Origin: Pseudisothecium myosuroides
Taxonomy: Eukaryota > Streptophyta > Bryopsida > Hypnales > Lembophyllaceae
DNA: 64,000 bases
Assembly (NCBI GenBank): GCA_951799445.1
Contig: OX637295.1
Coordinates: 20,336,001 to 20,400,000, forward strand
Reading direction: 5' to 3'
Shown here: positions 43,003 through 54,018 of the stretch, one piece after another
Layout of the letters: each line of letters begins with the position of its first letter
How positions within the stretch are numbered: position 1 is the stretch's first letter
Program-made: the position numbers and the translations under genes
Notes under the pieces: generated by a model
Databases searched by the model: none
What the model saw: only the letters and a program-made list of their open reading frames with translations
What the model was told of the DNA's origin: nothing

Positions 43003-43743
43003 GGGTCGTTGCAAAAATGACCTTCCGTTTTTGTTCCACTTTGGCTGTTTTTGCCTAGTACTCCCAGTACTACGAGCTTTTTGCATAATGAATTTTTTAA
43101 AATAAAATAAAATAAGGATAATTAGTATAACACTTGGAATAGCATATCACCAAAATTTCAGACCTAAAAAAAATCAAGGTAAAAAGTTATTCACAAAAAC
43201 TTGTGAGCTGAAATTTTGAAGAATATACATAGTTTGACGTTTTAATTTGTAAAAAATAGGAAAAACAATTTTCAAAGAAACTAAAAATTGGCCATTTGGA
43301 AAGACATTAGTTTGAAGAGATTTCACCAAAAAAATTATCTTGAAACCATCTTCAACATTCAGAATTGCGCGCAAGGGAGCCTTCTTTGCATGGATGTAGA
43401 GGACATAAAATATAATATTTTTTAATGCCCCTTGGTAGGAACACTACTTCCTACTATGGGAATAGACCATAGAAATTTCAGTTCCAAATCATTAAATTTG
43501 AAGACTCCATAGTACTAAAAACTCTTAAAACTCAAAACGTGACATATTAGTTTAAATGATTTTTAAATATAAAATGATTTTTGAAAATTTCTAAAAAATA
43601 TGATGTATGATTAAATTCAAGAGATGAATCTCCAATAAAAATTTCAAATTCATTCGAGTCATGCTGCAAAAGTTATAGCAAAAGGAAGCATCCACTTTTG
43701 TTTTGTGACAATGTTTCAGTACCGGTCATTCTTGCAATGACCC
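43003..43743. mobile_element. MITE-like element, family A copy 2 (TSD TGTG)
   Basis: Left end gggtcgttgcaaaaatgacc and right end the inverted form of gggtcattgcaagaatgacc. The 4-bp target duplication TGTG is at 42999-43002 and 43744-43747. The interior shares 'aactaaaaattggccatttg' with the element at 54608, which groups the two despite partly different ends. Confidence 0.75.
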
Positions 43744-44138
43744 TGTGTTCCTTCTCAAACCCACCGGTTTAATGATTTTGGAATTCGATCGGCAGTTGGC
43801 AACAGCGTTGCTCCTCCGCGAGCTACTGATCCAATTTATAATTCTAATTTTGTTTTTTTAGGGTTTAGGAATTGCTGCCTTTCATCACAATTCGTGGTTC
43901 AATCAGTTCCCTCTAATACTTGTCACCCTTCTCATATTCGCAAATTTCTCAGAACGTGACTGCTGATTGAAAAATTTCTCCAGCCTATCCGTCACTAAAG
44001 CACGTCGCCGAACTCCACCAATTCCGAAATCTCTCATAATTGCACAAACAGTCGCGCTCCGATCCCCGGATGTACAATTAACATTGAATTTTCAATCCTG
44101 TAAATCACTCACAAGATCACACAAAATGCAGCAACAAA

Positions 44139-44391
44139 AAGTGCTACACCCGGGGGTCCCAAGTGTCTCATCTGGGCCCCAAGTGCTACACCTAGGGTCC
44201 CAAGTGTCTCAACTGGGGCCCCAAGTGCTACACATGGGGGTTCCAAGTGTCTCAAGTGGGCCCCAAGTGCTACACCTGGGGGTTCCAAGTGTCTCCATTG
44301 GGGCCCCAAGTGCTATACCTGGAGGTCCCAAGTGTCTCAACTCGGGCTCCAAGTGCTACACCTAAGGTCCCCAGTTGTACACCTGGGGGTG
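44139..44391. repeat. 42-43-bp minisatellite, about six units
   Basis: 'aagtgctacacc' or a variant starts at 44139, 44181, 44223, 44265, 44308 and 44351. Each unit is a pair: one 'aagtgctacacctgggggt' half and one 'aagtgtctcaactggggcc' half. Since 42 is a multiple of three, the reverse strand reads as 14-residue repeats over part of the array; I do not regard that as a gene. Confidence 0.9.
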
Positions 44392-44900
44392 AATGACTCA
44401 TAAATACTCCAAATGGCTTATAGTATACTAAGAGAAGCATCATATTATAAATCTAAATTCTTGGATACTATATACATATCACTTGGTCAGAAATTGAACG
44501 TTGAATATTTATATCCCAAATTGTATAATGTCATAACCAAGGCATACAATTGATACCTTGGGGGGGGGGGATATTGTGTGCCCACAAGTGTCCCCGAGGA
44601 CAGCCAACAATTCTACAAGGGTGTCTTTTTGGCACCCTTCAAAAATCTAGGGTGTCCCTTGTGCCTCTCATTGTAGGAACGACTTCCAAATTCAAAGCTC
44701 TTCAATGTAGTTACTATTTAGTCCCATTTGTTTTTTAATACACTTGACCTTTCTTCACTAAAATGCTTGATTATGGCTTCAAACTTCTAGTGAACACTTT
44801 TGCACTAATGGGGGCAATTTTTTTATGAGCGCGGTTCAAATTCAAAGTTGCAAGGTTTTTTAGATAGTTTACTTCATGTTTCATATGGTGGTTTTAAAAT
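44392..44900. other. Gene-free stretch
   Basis: Contains a run of ten G at 44561-44570, and a segment 44575-44690 with 'gtgtcc' repeats ('aagtgtccccg', 'gggtgtctttttg', 'gggtgtccctt'). No family recognised. Confidence 0.3.
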
Positions 44901-45051
44901 GCACCAAGTTTGGATGGTTCATTTCTTCACTGTGGGTTATGTTGAAAGATATCCTCACTTGACAAATTTCTGGCAAGCTACTGTTATAACTCTGTGTAGC
45001 ACAACATCTTGTGAAAAAAGATTCTCTACAAAAAATCATATTAATCCTTAA
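44901..45051 (+). pseudogene. hAT transposase C-terminal (dimerisation) fragment
   Basis: The frame encodes 'YPHLTNFWQATVITLC' followed by 'STTSCEKRFSTKNHIN', matching the hAT-family dimerisation region (pattern YPxL...S..SCER.FS...I). It ends in TAA at 45049-45051. Only about 50 residues of a ~650-residue protein remain, and no DDE part was seen nearby, so this is a relic. Confidence 0.65.
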
Positions 45052-45823
45052 AATTTTGAGGTGTTTGTGCTTGAAAAGTGTTGATTTTTCTATAATTTGA
45101 TGGTGCAATGTATAAAAGCATTTTGGCCCATTACTATAGGGAAGTAACCGTAAGATCTTGATGTTATCTATGTGAACTTCCGAAGCAAAAATTCTCATTT
45201 GGAGACAATGACTATTGCAGAAGATTATAATGATCGAAGATGACTAGTAGTTTTTGCAGAACAACTCTACCTATGTTATTTGACACTTAGAAATCCTTGA
45301 AAAATCAATACTTTGTCCAAGGGTTTCAAATTCGGTCTGCTATTTCAAAGAATATGTATTCATACATGCTTCAAATTGGGGGTCCACTTACAAAGTATGG
45401 AGGAGAACCAATGCTTCAGATTTGGGCCATTTACTTCAAACTATGAAAACACTATGACATTTCTTTTAGTATAGTAAAAATGCATGGGTCTCACTTACAA
45501 AATCCAATTGTAAGATTGCATACTCTTACTACTCTGACCATGTACGAAAAATAATGTTCTGTGACAGAGAATCTCTATGCCGTAGTCTAATTCAGCTTCT
45601 ACATGCTGCAAAAGACGTACCACACCTCAGTTTATAACAACTATTCTCCCCTGCAATAATAACACTAAGTTGTGGTCCTCTGAGAACGACAGTCATACAT
45701 AATGAATCAATGTTCCCTTGTACATGGAGCCTAGAATGGGTTTCTCTCCCTTGTACATGGAGCTATCAAACGTTAGTATCATGCACAGCTTTTCCTTACT
45801 GAGGTGACGGTGGTAAGGTAGGT
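45052..45823. other. Gene-free stretch
   Basis: Likely the remains of the hAT element and its flank. No second exon, terminal repeat or RNA gene was recognised. 'cttgtacatggagc' occurs twice, at 45717 and 45750. Confidence 0.3.
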
Positions 45824-45825
45824 GG

Positions 45826-46107
45826 CTCTAAAAGCGACACTTTAAGAGCTGATTGCATTTTGGGGGAAGCTAAACTCCTTGAAACAATTTTCAGTGAATT
45901 TTCGTGGTAAGAAAAATGGAATTGGCATCTAACCCAAGTCGTTTCATATTTTTTGGACATTCATGGAATTAGTTATGAATTTTTGAAGCTGAAAACACAA
46001 TGGTTTCTAAAAGCGACCCTCTCCTGAAATGTACACTTCTGATACATGTTAGAGGCAAAATCTACCAAATCGCTTTTAAAGACAGGTCGCTTTTACAGCC
46101 CCTACCT
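45826..46107. mobile_element. MITE-like element with TA target duplication, 282 bp
   Basis: Inverted ends 'aggtaggtggctctaaaagc' (left) and 'aggtaggggctgtaaaagcg' (right, read on the minus strand) with TA on both sides (45824-45825, 46108-46109). The TA target suggests a Tc1/mariner-type origin. It is non-coding. Confidence 0.65.
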
Positions 46108-46186
46108 TAGTGTAGGCATCGCTGCATGATGATTTACTTCATGGAGCTCCCATGTCCCAGGTAACTAAGGCTCATTCTATGTTCCC

Positions 46187-46227
46187 ATGTCCCAGTCGTA
46201 CCTGCCCAAAAGGTACGACTGGGACAT
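46187..46227. other. Perfect 16-bp-stem hairpin
   Basis: ATGTCCCAGTCGTACC (46187-46202) pairs exactly with 46212-46227 around a nine-base loop 'tgcccaaaa'. Direct repeats 'aaggctcattctatgttc' lie on each side (about 46168 and 46229), so the hairpin sits between copies of one sequence. Confidence 0.75.
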
Positions 46228-46537
46228 AAGGCTCATTCTATGTTCATCACTAGCTATTCATATGAATGATTAATATGATTCAAATCTCGTACACAAGGGC
46301 CAGGCATTTGCAACACAATTTTGCAATTTTTTGGTTACATATTCCTAGTATCTTGAATTTAAGAATTTATGGTTTCATAGCTTGAATAAGCCTTATCATT
46401 TTCGAAGTTACAGCAAGAAATACAGAAACAATGATAAAACATGCAATAAAAATGAAATATTCTTCCTCAAAATGAAAATATGATACAAAGACAGTCACAA
46501 TCTGTACAATAACAGTGTAAAATTCTCACTCAAAATG

Positions 46538-46672
46538 AGTATGGATGATTATACAGGCCCCGTGGAAATGAGTGTAGGAGAAAAAAATACAACGGATGGG
46601 GACAAAGTATTCGAGAGCAGCAAAAAAACTCTCTCTGAAGATGAAGATATGGATGATTATACAGGCCCGGTG
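46538..46672. repeat. Direct repeat 3' of FTR1
   Basis: 'atggatgattatacaggccc' occurs at about 46541 and 46650, each followed by 'gtggaa'. It lies in the likely 3' untranslated region of the permease gene. Confidence 0.6.
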
Positions 46673-46817
46673 GAACCGTGAAGCTCTAATACTACGTGGA
46701 CTGGTTTGGATCCGAAAATGACATTTCTATGGAAAGGCATTTATTCATCTTTGCAGAGGTATCTATTCACCTTTGCCAATTCAGCCACACTGGACAGGTA
46801 TCTATCTACTTCTGGCT

Positions 46818-48305
46818 TCAGGTCTGGTGGAAGGTCTTGAGATGATCTTGGCCTTGCCGAACCATATCAGCAGCATCGGCTTCCGAGACGGCCCGCTTCC
46901 GCTTTACGTAGTTCTTGAGGCCAGGAACCTTGAGACAGGCATTCATGAGCGGCTTCTTCAGCGGCAGCGAGCCTGTCCGCTCCTCATAGAGCATGCAGAT
47001 GATGCAGAAGATGATGAAAATCCAGTACACGTTGTACGCGATGACCGAGCCGTAAGTCGCCGAGTTCTGCCAGCCGAGAATCGCATTGAAGACATCCCAC
47101 CCGTTGGACGTCTCCGGGTTGCAGCAGTTCACGTGCCAAACGGATTGCGAGATGTCGTACGAGCCCGGCCCACTGCCCGATTCCGCGACATCGCCTCCCA
47201 CCTTCTGCGCGAATTTGTGGAACTGGATCTTCCAGACGCCCTTGGAGAACATGCCTGCCGCAATCAGGTAGAGAACGCTTGTCGAGGCGATCAGGAAGAG
47301 CTGGATTGAGAGGACGTTTCCTCCGCGGTAGATCAAGTAGCCGATGAGTAGACCTGCGAGAATGTTGCAGCGGTTATTTTAGTGGTGACAATGGGACTCA
47401 ATGTGTATCCAGCTACTCGTAATTTTCTAACAATAGGAGGAGTCAAACATAGTGAAATAGACATGTAATTCACAAAATCTCTCAAATTCTGCCCGTGCCT
47501 GCCCGGAGACCCAAAAAGCTCAGATACCCGTAGAATTCATATGTTTTGAATTCCCCATGTCAAGAGGAGACGAGTTGCGAAACATCCGAATACTTATGAA
47601 TTTAAAGGAAAATGATAAAATACGTGACATCCATGTAGACGTGTATTTCAGACTTATGCGACACGGATTTCACATCTGGTTTGACTCCCCCTCATTATTA
47701 AGGTTCTAAATTCACCCCCAAAAAATAAAATAAATACCTGCGAGAATGCCCGTGCAGACTGGAAGTGGAAAAGCGGTCGCCTTCAGGCCCAGAGACACGC
47801 CACCCACAAACACGACGCCCTCAACGCCTTCGCGCAGCGTGGTGATGAACGGAAGGACGAACATGGCGTATCTTCGCGTCAAGGCGCCCAGCTTGCCGCT
47901 GACATTGTGGTGCTTGGCGTTGTCCACCAGAGACTGCGCAATCTTGAGCCTCCATTTCTCCTTGGTCTTGTTGATTCGCAGCAGGGCCAGGCCCATAATG
48001 GTGATGATGAAGGTTGCAACGAGGTAGAAGATCCCCTCCCAGAGATCCTCCGACTGCGCCCAGAGGTTTCTACCCAATCCATAGAAGACCCCGATGAAAA
48101 CGCCACCGATGATCATGCACAATGCGATGCCGCTCAGGGACCCCGCCCACACCTGGCGTCGCAGCCGATTGTAGACCTTCTGGTCTTGGTCGGGCTGGCC
48201 CATGCATTGCTTCAGGAACGACAAAAGCACGGAGACAATAATGACTGCCTCGAGACACTCCCGAAAGACAATGAAAAACACCTGCACTGCAAATACGTCT
48301 GCCAT
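46818..48305 (-). CDS. FTR1: FTR1-type high-affinity iron permease, one intron
   Basis: Exon 1 is 48305-47738 and exon 2 is 47353-46818; the 384-bp intron (47737-47354) is GT..AG in phase 1. The product is 367 residues, within the family's usual range. The start 'tcaccATGGC' is a good plant context. Near the N-terminus lies 'FRECLEAVIIVSVLLSFLKQ' (REXXE at residues 15-19), and 'LREGVEGVVFVGG' (residues 157-169) gives the second REXXE. These paired motifs bind Fe(III) in Ftr1 proteins. Seven hydrophobic segments are visible, with a long extracellular loop carrying 'HVNCCNPETSNGWDVFNAI'. The cytosolic tail is basic (KRKRAV). The protein imports iron only when paired with a ferroxidase, and one is encoded in the opposite direction at 50846. 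No damage is seen. It reads as fungal-type rather than as any typical plant iron transporter. Confidence 0.95.
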
Positions 48306-48480
48306 GGTGACTGCAGAAGTGTGGGGTGGGACGACTGAAAGGTCGCAAATTACCAGACTGAGGACTTTATGAATTGATTCGGGAACCACGGCACGGCCCT
48401 TTCCACCCGTGAGGAGTCAAGCGCTGCAGCCCACACGCCCCAATCTCGTCCGGATCCCCCGGGCTGTCGCTCTCCACCCC
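48306..48480. other. 5' flank of FTR1
   Basis: GC-rich. A GTG-led extension of the permease frame to 48389 exists, but its residues do not look like family sequence, so the ATG at 48303-48305 was chosen. Confidence 0.4.
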
Positions 48481-48571
48481 CTGGCCCGCGGACTGCACGC
48501 GCTGGCCCGCAGACTGCACGCGCTGGCCCTCGGACTGCACGCACTGGCCCGCAGACTGCACACGCTGGCCC
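48481..48571. repeat. 21-bp GC-rich tandem repeat, four units
   Basis: Units 'ctggcccgcrgactgcacgc' plus one base start at 48481, 48502, 48523 and 48544; a partial unit follows. It lies about 180 bp upstream of the FTR1 ATG. Frames on both strands stay open because 21 is a multiple of three. Confidence 0.9.
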
Positions 48572-48845
48572 TCGATTCAGCTCTAGGACTGTGGTGGTGC
48601 CTTTTACAGCGGCACTCGCCCAGCACGAGCTCTCCGCCCGGTGGCCCGCGGACGACACACGCCAGCAAGCGCCTCTTGCCTCGATGGATGGCCCCGCGGA
48701 TTGCATACGCCTGCTCGTGCCTCTCTCGACTCCATCTGCAGTGGCAGCGTGCTTAGAGCGAGCCCACCGCAAGGCGGGAGCTGCCGAACCAGGGCCGGGG
48801 CGACGGGTGGACTGGGGATGCTCTTAGCACAGCTAAGTGGAGTAA

Positions 48846-49180
48846 TAATTATCTACGATTTGTGCAATGATATGTGCCGTGATATTTATCTAGGCTCCTT
48901 TATCTATATTTGCATTGGGATTTATCTACCTTGTGCACTGAGAATTATCTCTAATTTCTGCACTGATATTTATCTATACCTTCACTGAATTTTATGTTGA
49001 TCTCTGTATACTGATAATTATCTATGATTTGTGCACTGTCTGCAGTGAGATTTATCCGCATCTGTGCACTGATAATCATCCGTCTCTGCACTGATATTTA
49101 TCTATACCTGTGCACAGATGACTGTCTATATCTGCACTGATGTTTATGTACATCTGTGCACTGACAATGATCTATGACGT
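48846..49180. repeat. Degenerate repeat of 'tgcactgatatttatctat'
   Basis: At least ten copies of 'gcactgataatttatct'-like units at irregular steps of 25-40 bp, with deletions. It is non-coding and lies in the FTR1-FET3 intergenic space. Confidence 0.75.
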
Positions 49181-49189
49181 GCTGACTTG

Positions 49190-50845
49190 ATGTTCAGGTG
49201 AAAGTTCTATTTACAGATTAATTGTTCAAAATTTAAGTTTATTAATTTATTTAATGCAGTTACTAAGTTCTTAAACATATTTATACAATGCTTTTTCTTG
49301 GCCAACTGCATGTTTTTAAAAGTATTTTTAAAATGAAACACACAAGCATCTAAATAATATTTTAAAAATTAGTTTACGTGATCAAGGTAAAAAAATTATA
49401 TAAATCAAAACAAATACGACTATGAAATAAATGTGATACTGTCTGAAACGGAAAGGACAGTAGTTAGGTAGGCATCCGCATCAAGAGCATTTGCACCAAC
49501 AAGGTTATTATTTTACTTTTTTAGCAATAATTTTACAGTATCTTTTAACCCTGTAACGCTGCTGCAGACACTAAGTGTCCGATGAATGATTTTGTTTAAG
49601 TCTGCAGGATGGAAAAAAATGTTTTTCATCCAATTTTTATTTTTGAGGGGGGGTTGAATGCATTTTCATTTAAATATAGTGTTGCATACTCCCTCATTAT
49701 GGTATTATTGACTTTTCTAAAGAAGAAGATGCTTAATCCACGGATCACGTATATTGGCCATTTCTTGCTATTTACTCTTGATGTGAATTTGCCATTAAAA
49801 TGATATTTTTTGAGTTTGAGTCCAACTAATGAACGAAAGCTTATCAAATTAAGTTTCTAATCCAAGTGGAATTTTTAAAAAATTTGTAAATTTCAATAGT
49901 TTATAGGAATATGAACTTTGGGCTTATAACCAGGGTTTGTTGATTTTCTAATTTTAGAGTGACACGGTAACTTTTTTTTATACCATTATGTTATACACTA
50001 TAATATACATCTATGGTGAAAATTTCAGATTTTTTGAGAATATTTTGTATTTGATATGCATTTTCTTCATTTTCTTCTTAAAAAATTCACAGTAATTTCA
50101 AATCTTCCCCAAAAAATTTGAAAATTTCACGACTTGTAGTAGACATATGTCTTCATCTCTGAAAAATAATTATAAATTTTTTCATTGATATCTAGTTGCA
50201 AAACGGTAGCAAACAGAGGGATAGCCAGGGAATCGTGAAATCAGTGGTCATGGGCCCGTCCTTACAGGGTTAATATCGCGCGCCCCTTACACTGCTTGCT
50301 AAAATAGAAATCTGCCTGTGGCCCGTATACTGTAATCCCGCGAAGCATTTAGAAACGATTTAAGGGCCGGTGGTGGATAGTACGACCCTCTAATTCCATG
50401 GTCAAAGCCTGTGTAGGGCTGCAGCGGAGATCTCCAAGAGTGGCACGGGGCCAAGGTGGTACGCCAGAGCGAATGCAGCTGCCGAAACGAGGGATGCTGC
50501 TGCTGTGAATCCTTCCGGTGCAGAGCTGCGCGGATCTTCTTGGTTTCTCGCGCCAGCCAGCATGATTCCGCTGCCAGACCGAGCCACCGATGGAGCGCTC
50601 GCTGCTCGTTGACAGGGGAATTCGTCGAACGCTTTACTGCCCCGTTCTCGCAATCCTCGACGCCGAGTTTGAGCACTAGCCGAGTCCATTTTCTGATCGA
50701 ACTCGACGTTATTGTTGTTTCTTACACAGAATCCTAGCCGAGCTAACTATTAGGCCCAACTAAAGTTGAGAAGTGGTCCCCTAGAAACAAAATCCTAGTC
50801 GAATTCGGCGCATTCCAGCGTTTCTCCTCCCGACATCACCACGAG
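49190..50845. other. FTR1-FET3 intergenic space, FET3-proximal part
   Basis: AT-rich to 50260, then GC-rich from 50270 to 50700. A shared divergent promoter could lie in 48306-50845, but at 2.5 kb it is long, and I could not identify a specific iron-responsive site. Frames at 50299-50737 overlap on both strands and lack motifs. Confidence 0.4.
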
Positions 50846-52651
50846 ATGGCGCCGTGGCCTCGGGGTTCTCTCCTTAGGGCAGTGACCCTGCTGCTGCTCT
50901 GCGGGTGGTGCGCGGCGAAGACAGTCACGTACGATTTCAACGTGAGTTGGGTCACCGGCAACCCCGATGGCCACACGGAGAGGAAGGTCGTGGGCATAAA
51001 CGGTCGGTGGCCGCTGCCCGTCATCGAGGTGGACAAGGGCGACCGGTTGGTGGTCAACGTGCACAACGGGCTGGACCGAAATGCCGCCATCCATTTTCAC
51101 GGCATGTACCAGAACGGAACCAACCACATGGACGGGGCGAACATGGTCACCCAGTGTCCAATTCCGCCGGGAGCGGACTTCACCTACAACTTCACGGTGG
51201 CGCAAAACGGGACGTACTGGTACCACTGCCACACCGATTTCTGCTACCCGGATGGCTATCGCCAGGCCCTGCTTGTCCACGACACCAACGCGTATTTCGA
51301 GAATCAGTACGTCGAGGAGATGGTCGTGACCGTAAGCGACTGGTACCACGAGCTGGTCGAGGGCATTGCGCCACGTTTCTTGTCGCTGTACAACCCTACC
51401 GGTGCGGAGCCGTTTCCCGACGCCTTCCTGTTCAACGACACGCTGAACGTAAGTATTCCGGTCAAGCCGAACACGACATACTTGCTGAGGCTTCTCAACA
51501 TCGGAGCATTTGTGTCACAATACTTTTACATTGAAGACCACAAGTTCACCATCGTGGAGGTCGATGGCGTGTACACGGAGCCGACCGAAGCGGATTTGCT
51601 CTACATTGCGGTTGCTCAGCGGTACGCGGTACTCCTTACGACTAAGAACTCGACAGAGCAGAATTATAAGATTGTCACTGTGGCAGACTCGGAGCTTCTC
51701 GACGGGATTCCATCTCAATTGCAGCTGAATAACACCAATTGGTTGGAGTACAACGCAGCCGCACCACACGACCAAGCAGAGATGACTGTCGACACGTCCT
51801 CGGATCTCGTTCCGTTCGATGACTTCTCGCTTGTCCCACACGACCGAATGCCGCTGCTGCCGGATCCGGACTACGAGATCACCGTGGCCGTGAACATGGA
51901 AATCTTGAAGGATGGCAAGGGCTATGCTCTCCTAGACAACATCACCTACACGACGCCCAAAGTGCCTACTATCTTTTCCGTCTTGTCGGCCGGCAATTTG
52001 TCCACCAATGCCAAGGTCTACGGGGACTACACGCACTCGTTCGTCCTCAATCACAATGATGTTGTCCAGATCGTTCTCAACAACGAGGACGGGGGCTCTC
52101 ACCCTTTCCATCTGCACGGGCACAACTTCCAGGTCCTCGAGCGAGTTCCTTCCTACGGAGAGCACTTCTACGACTACGCAGACAGCGACCCCCTGCCATT
52201 TGATCCCAGCAATCACACCGCTTTCCGTGCCGTCCCAATGAGAAGAGACGTCGTGGTGCTCCCACCAGGAGGTTACTACGTCATGCGCTTCGTAGCAGAC
52301 AACCCTGGCGTGTGGTTTTTCCACTGCCACATCGACTGGCATTTGTCGCAAGGGCTTGGAATGCTCCTGATCGAAGCTCCCACACAAATGCAAGAAATTT
52401 ATCCCGCAACCATCCCCAAGGACCACTACGACGTATGCCGGGCCGCAGATGTGCCGTCCGTTGGCAACGCAGCTGGCAACACGATGGACTTCCTCAACCT
52501 GGCTGGCGAAAACAAGCAGCGGCCGTTTCTCCCGAGTGGTTTCACTCCCCGTGGTATTGTGGCTCTCGTCTTGTCATGCGTGAATGGTTTCCTAGGTGTG
52601 AGTTTCATCGCCCTCTACGGCTTGACTGACCCTACCTTCCGCTCGAAGTGA
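50846..52651 (+). CDS. FET3: FET3-type multicopper ferroxidase, intronless
   Basis: 601 residues. An N-terminal signal peptide (MAPWPRG then LLRAVTLLLLCGWCAA) is followed by KTVTYDFNVSW, the usual start of mature Fet3 proteins. The four copper-ligand motifs are complete: 'IHFHGMYQNGTNHMDG' (His about 82 and 84), 'WYHCHTDFCYPDG' (about 126 and 128), 'HPFHLHGHNF' (about 418-423) and 'HCHIDWHLSQGLGMLL' (His-Cys-His about 493-495). Many N-x-S/T sites fit an exported protein. Near the C-terminus, 'RGIVALVLSCVNGFLGVSFI' is a single membrane anchor, as in Fet3 and unlike secreted plant laccases. It oxidises Fe(II) to Fe(III), which Ftr1 imports. It has no introns, is GC-rich and undamaged. The start 'cgagATGGCG' fits plant context. 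It lies head-to-head with FTR1. Confidence 0.95.
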   Translation: MAPWPRGSLLRAVTLLLLCGWCAAKTVTYDFNVSWVTGNPDGHTERKVVGINGRWPLPVIEVDKGDRLVVNVHNGLDRNAAIHFHGMYQNGTNHMDGANMVTQCPIPPGADFTYNFTVAQNGTYWYHCHTDFCYPDGYRQALLVHDTNAYFENQYVEEMVVTVSDWYHELVEGIAPRFLSLYNPTGAEPFPDAFLFNDTLNVSIPVKPNTTYLLRLLNIGAFVSQYFYIEDHKFTIVEVDGVYTEPTEADLLYIAVAQRYAVLLTTKNSTEQNYKIVTVADSELLDGIPSQLQLNNTNWLEYNAAAPHDQAEMTVDTSSDLVPFDDFSLVPHDRMPLLPDPDYEITVAVNMEILKDGKGYALLDNITYTTPKVPTIFSVLSAGNLSTNAKVYGDYTHSFVLNHNDVVQIVLNNEDGGSHPFHLHGHNFQVLERVPSYGEHFYDYADSDPLPFDPSNHTAFRAVPMRRDVVVLPPGGYYVMRFVADNPGVWFFHCHIDWHLSQGLGMLLIEAPTQMQEIYPATIPKDHYDVCRAADVPSVGNAAGNTMDFLNLAGENKQRPFLPSGFTPRGIVALVLSCVNGFLGVSFIALYGLTDPTFRSK

Positions 52652-54018
52652 TTGTAGTAGTAGTTTTATCAGGATACCGTACGTTTAGGTCTGATTCGGC
52701 AACTTGTTGTCGAAATAATTTAGTTTTCACATTTCGACAATTCGGCAATCTGTTTTGATTTTCTTGGTTTCCTCTTATTTTCAAAAATAGTTGAAATTTT
52801 CTCAAATTTTCCCTTGAAATTTTCTAAGATCTTTTCTTGAAATTTTTTCAGATTTTCTTAAATAGTGTTAGAATTTTTTTAAATTTCGGACACGATCCAA
52901 AATTTGTCTAGTTATTAACGAAACTGACCTACACGTACGGTAGCACATAAACCCACAATTTCTTCATTTCATCATTTACAACTTGAGTGATCCTAACTTC
53001 GGCGTGAAGTGCTTGTATCATTTTTATTCATACGTTGCTATCTTTATTGCCTGTTGTACATATGGTCTTGCGAAAAAAGTTGTGGGTGTGATGTTATTAC
53101 TCGTCCAAATACACTACCTGAAATGGGACCAACTTCGTGCATCCTAGCAGAAGAGTCGGGCCGAAGAGGAGTGCAAGCATCGATGCACTGTTGATTATGC
53201 GGTAGTGCATTTCTATAGAGTCTCCCTTCTGAACGCGCATCCTGAATTTTCGAATACATTTAGGGGTTTGCTAGATTTTTTTTTTTAAAAAGAGTGAAAA
53301 AAATTCATATAATTCTTTACATCAAAAGTCGACCTGCAAAGGCACATGATGATGCAGATCACCTTGGAGAAGTGCTGCCCAATGTGTTTATATAACACAA
53401 GTGTTGCTTGAAATTCTACTCCTCTCTAAATTGCACAGTTGAGATTTCAAATACACTACAAAAGTGTTGACAACCTTCTCATTCCAACACTCCCCTCGTC
53501 ATTTTGCCATTCATGTGGTACGGAGTAATTCAGAGGTTCACAATCCTCTGGTCAACTCCAAGTGCCCGTCTCGTGTCCTCTTCCCTCGGTTTGGGTAGCG
53601 AGCGAGTAGAGGATGAAATTGTGGCTGATGTAGGTGCTCGGCGTTCGGAGCGGTGAAGAGAGACACTTGGTAATTATTGGATGAGTAAGTTCTGTGTGAC
53701 CAGCTCAACAACGGAAGTCACAGCTCAAGAATACGGATTAAGATCAAGAAGTAATTACTGTTGTTAGAGTACCAGCCTTGCATGGTGGAGTATAAGTAGA
53801 GAGCAGTGTACGATAGCTTTCTCTCTCTAATCTTGGTTGTACAGCACTGCCTAGTGCTTGTTGTTTTAGCAGCTATGTGTACTCTGGGACCTTGTGTGGT
53901 ACAGAGGTAGTTATGTGACAGATATATTATGTTTAATATATACTCGTCTGTTGGCTGTCTGAATTCTTGCGTACTGTTTGCTATGTATGACGTTGAGTCA
54001 AAGCTATTTCTCCAATAG
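52652..54018. other. Gene-free stretch 3' of FET3
   Basis: From 52740 to 52890 there are repeated 'aaattttctyaaattttc' phrases. The stretch 53500-53650 is GC-richer without a motif. No polyadenylation site is strong enough to call. Confidence 0.35.

Noticed and set aside
44109..44309. Minus-strand protein with 14-residue repeats
   Set aside because: An effect of the 42-bp minisatellite period; the period shifts to 43 later and would break the frame.
46773..47309. Plus-strand 178-codon frame over FTR1 exon 2
   Set aside because: Lies opposite the permease coding strand, which has clear family motifs; a shadow frame.
48350..48772. Repeat-rich proteins on both strands upstream of FTR1
   Set aside because: Frames stay open through a 21-bp GC-rich tandem repeat on several strands and frames at once; no family motif.
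50795..51349. Long minus-strand frames inside FET3
   Set aside because: They are shadows of a GC-rich, well-conserved plus-strand gene with all copper motifs.
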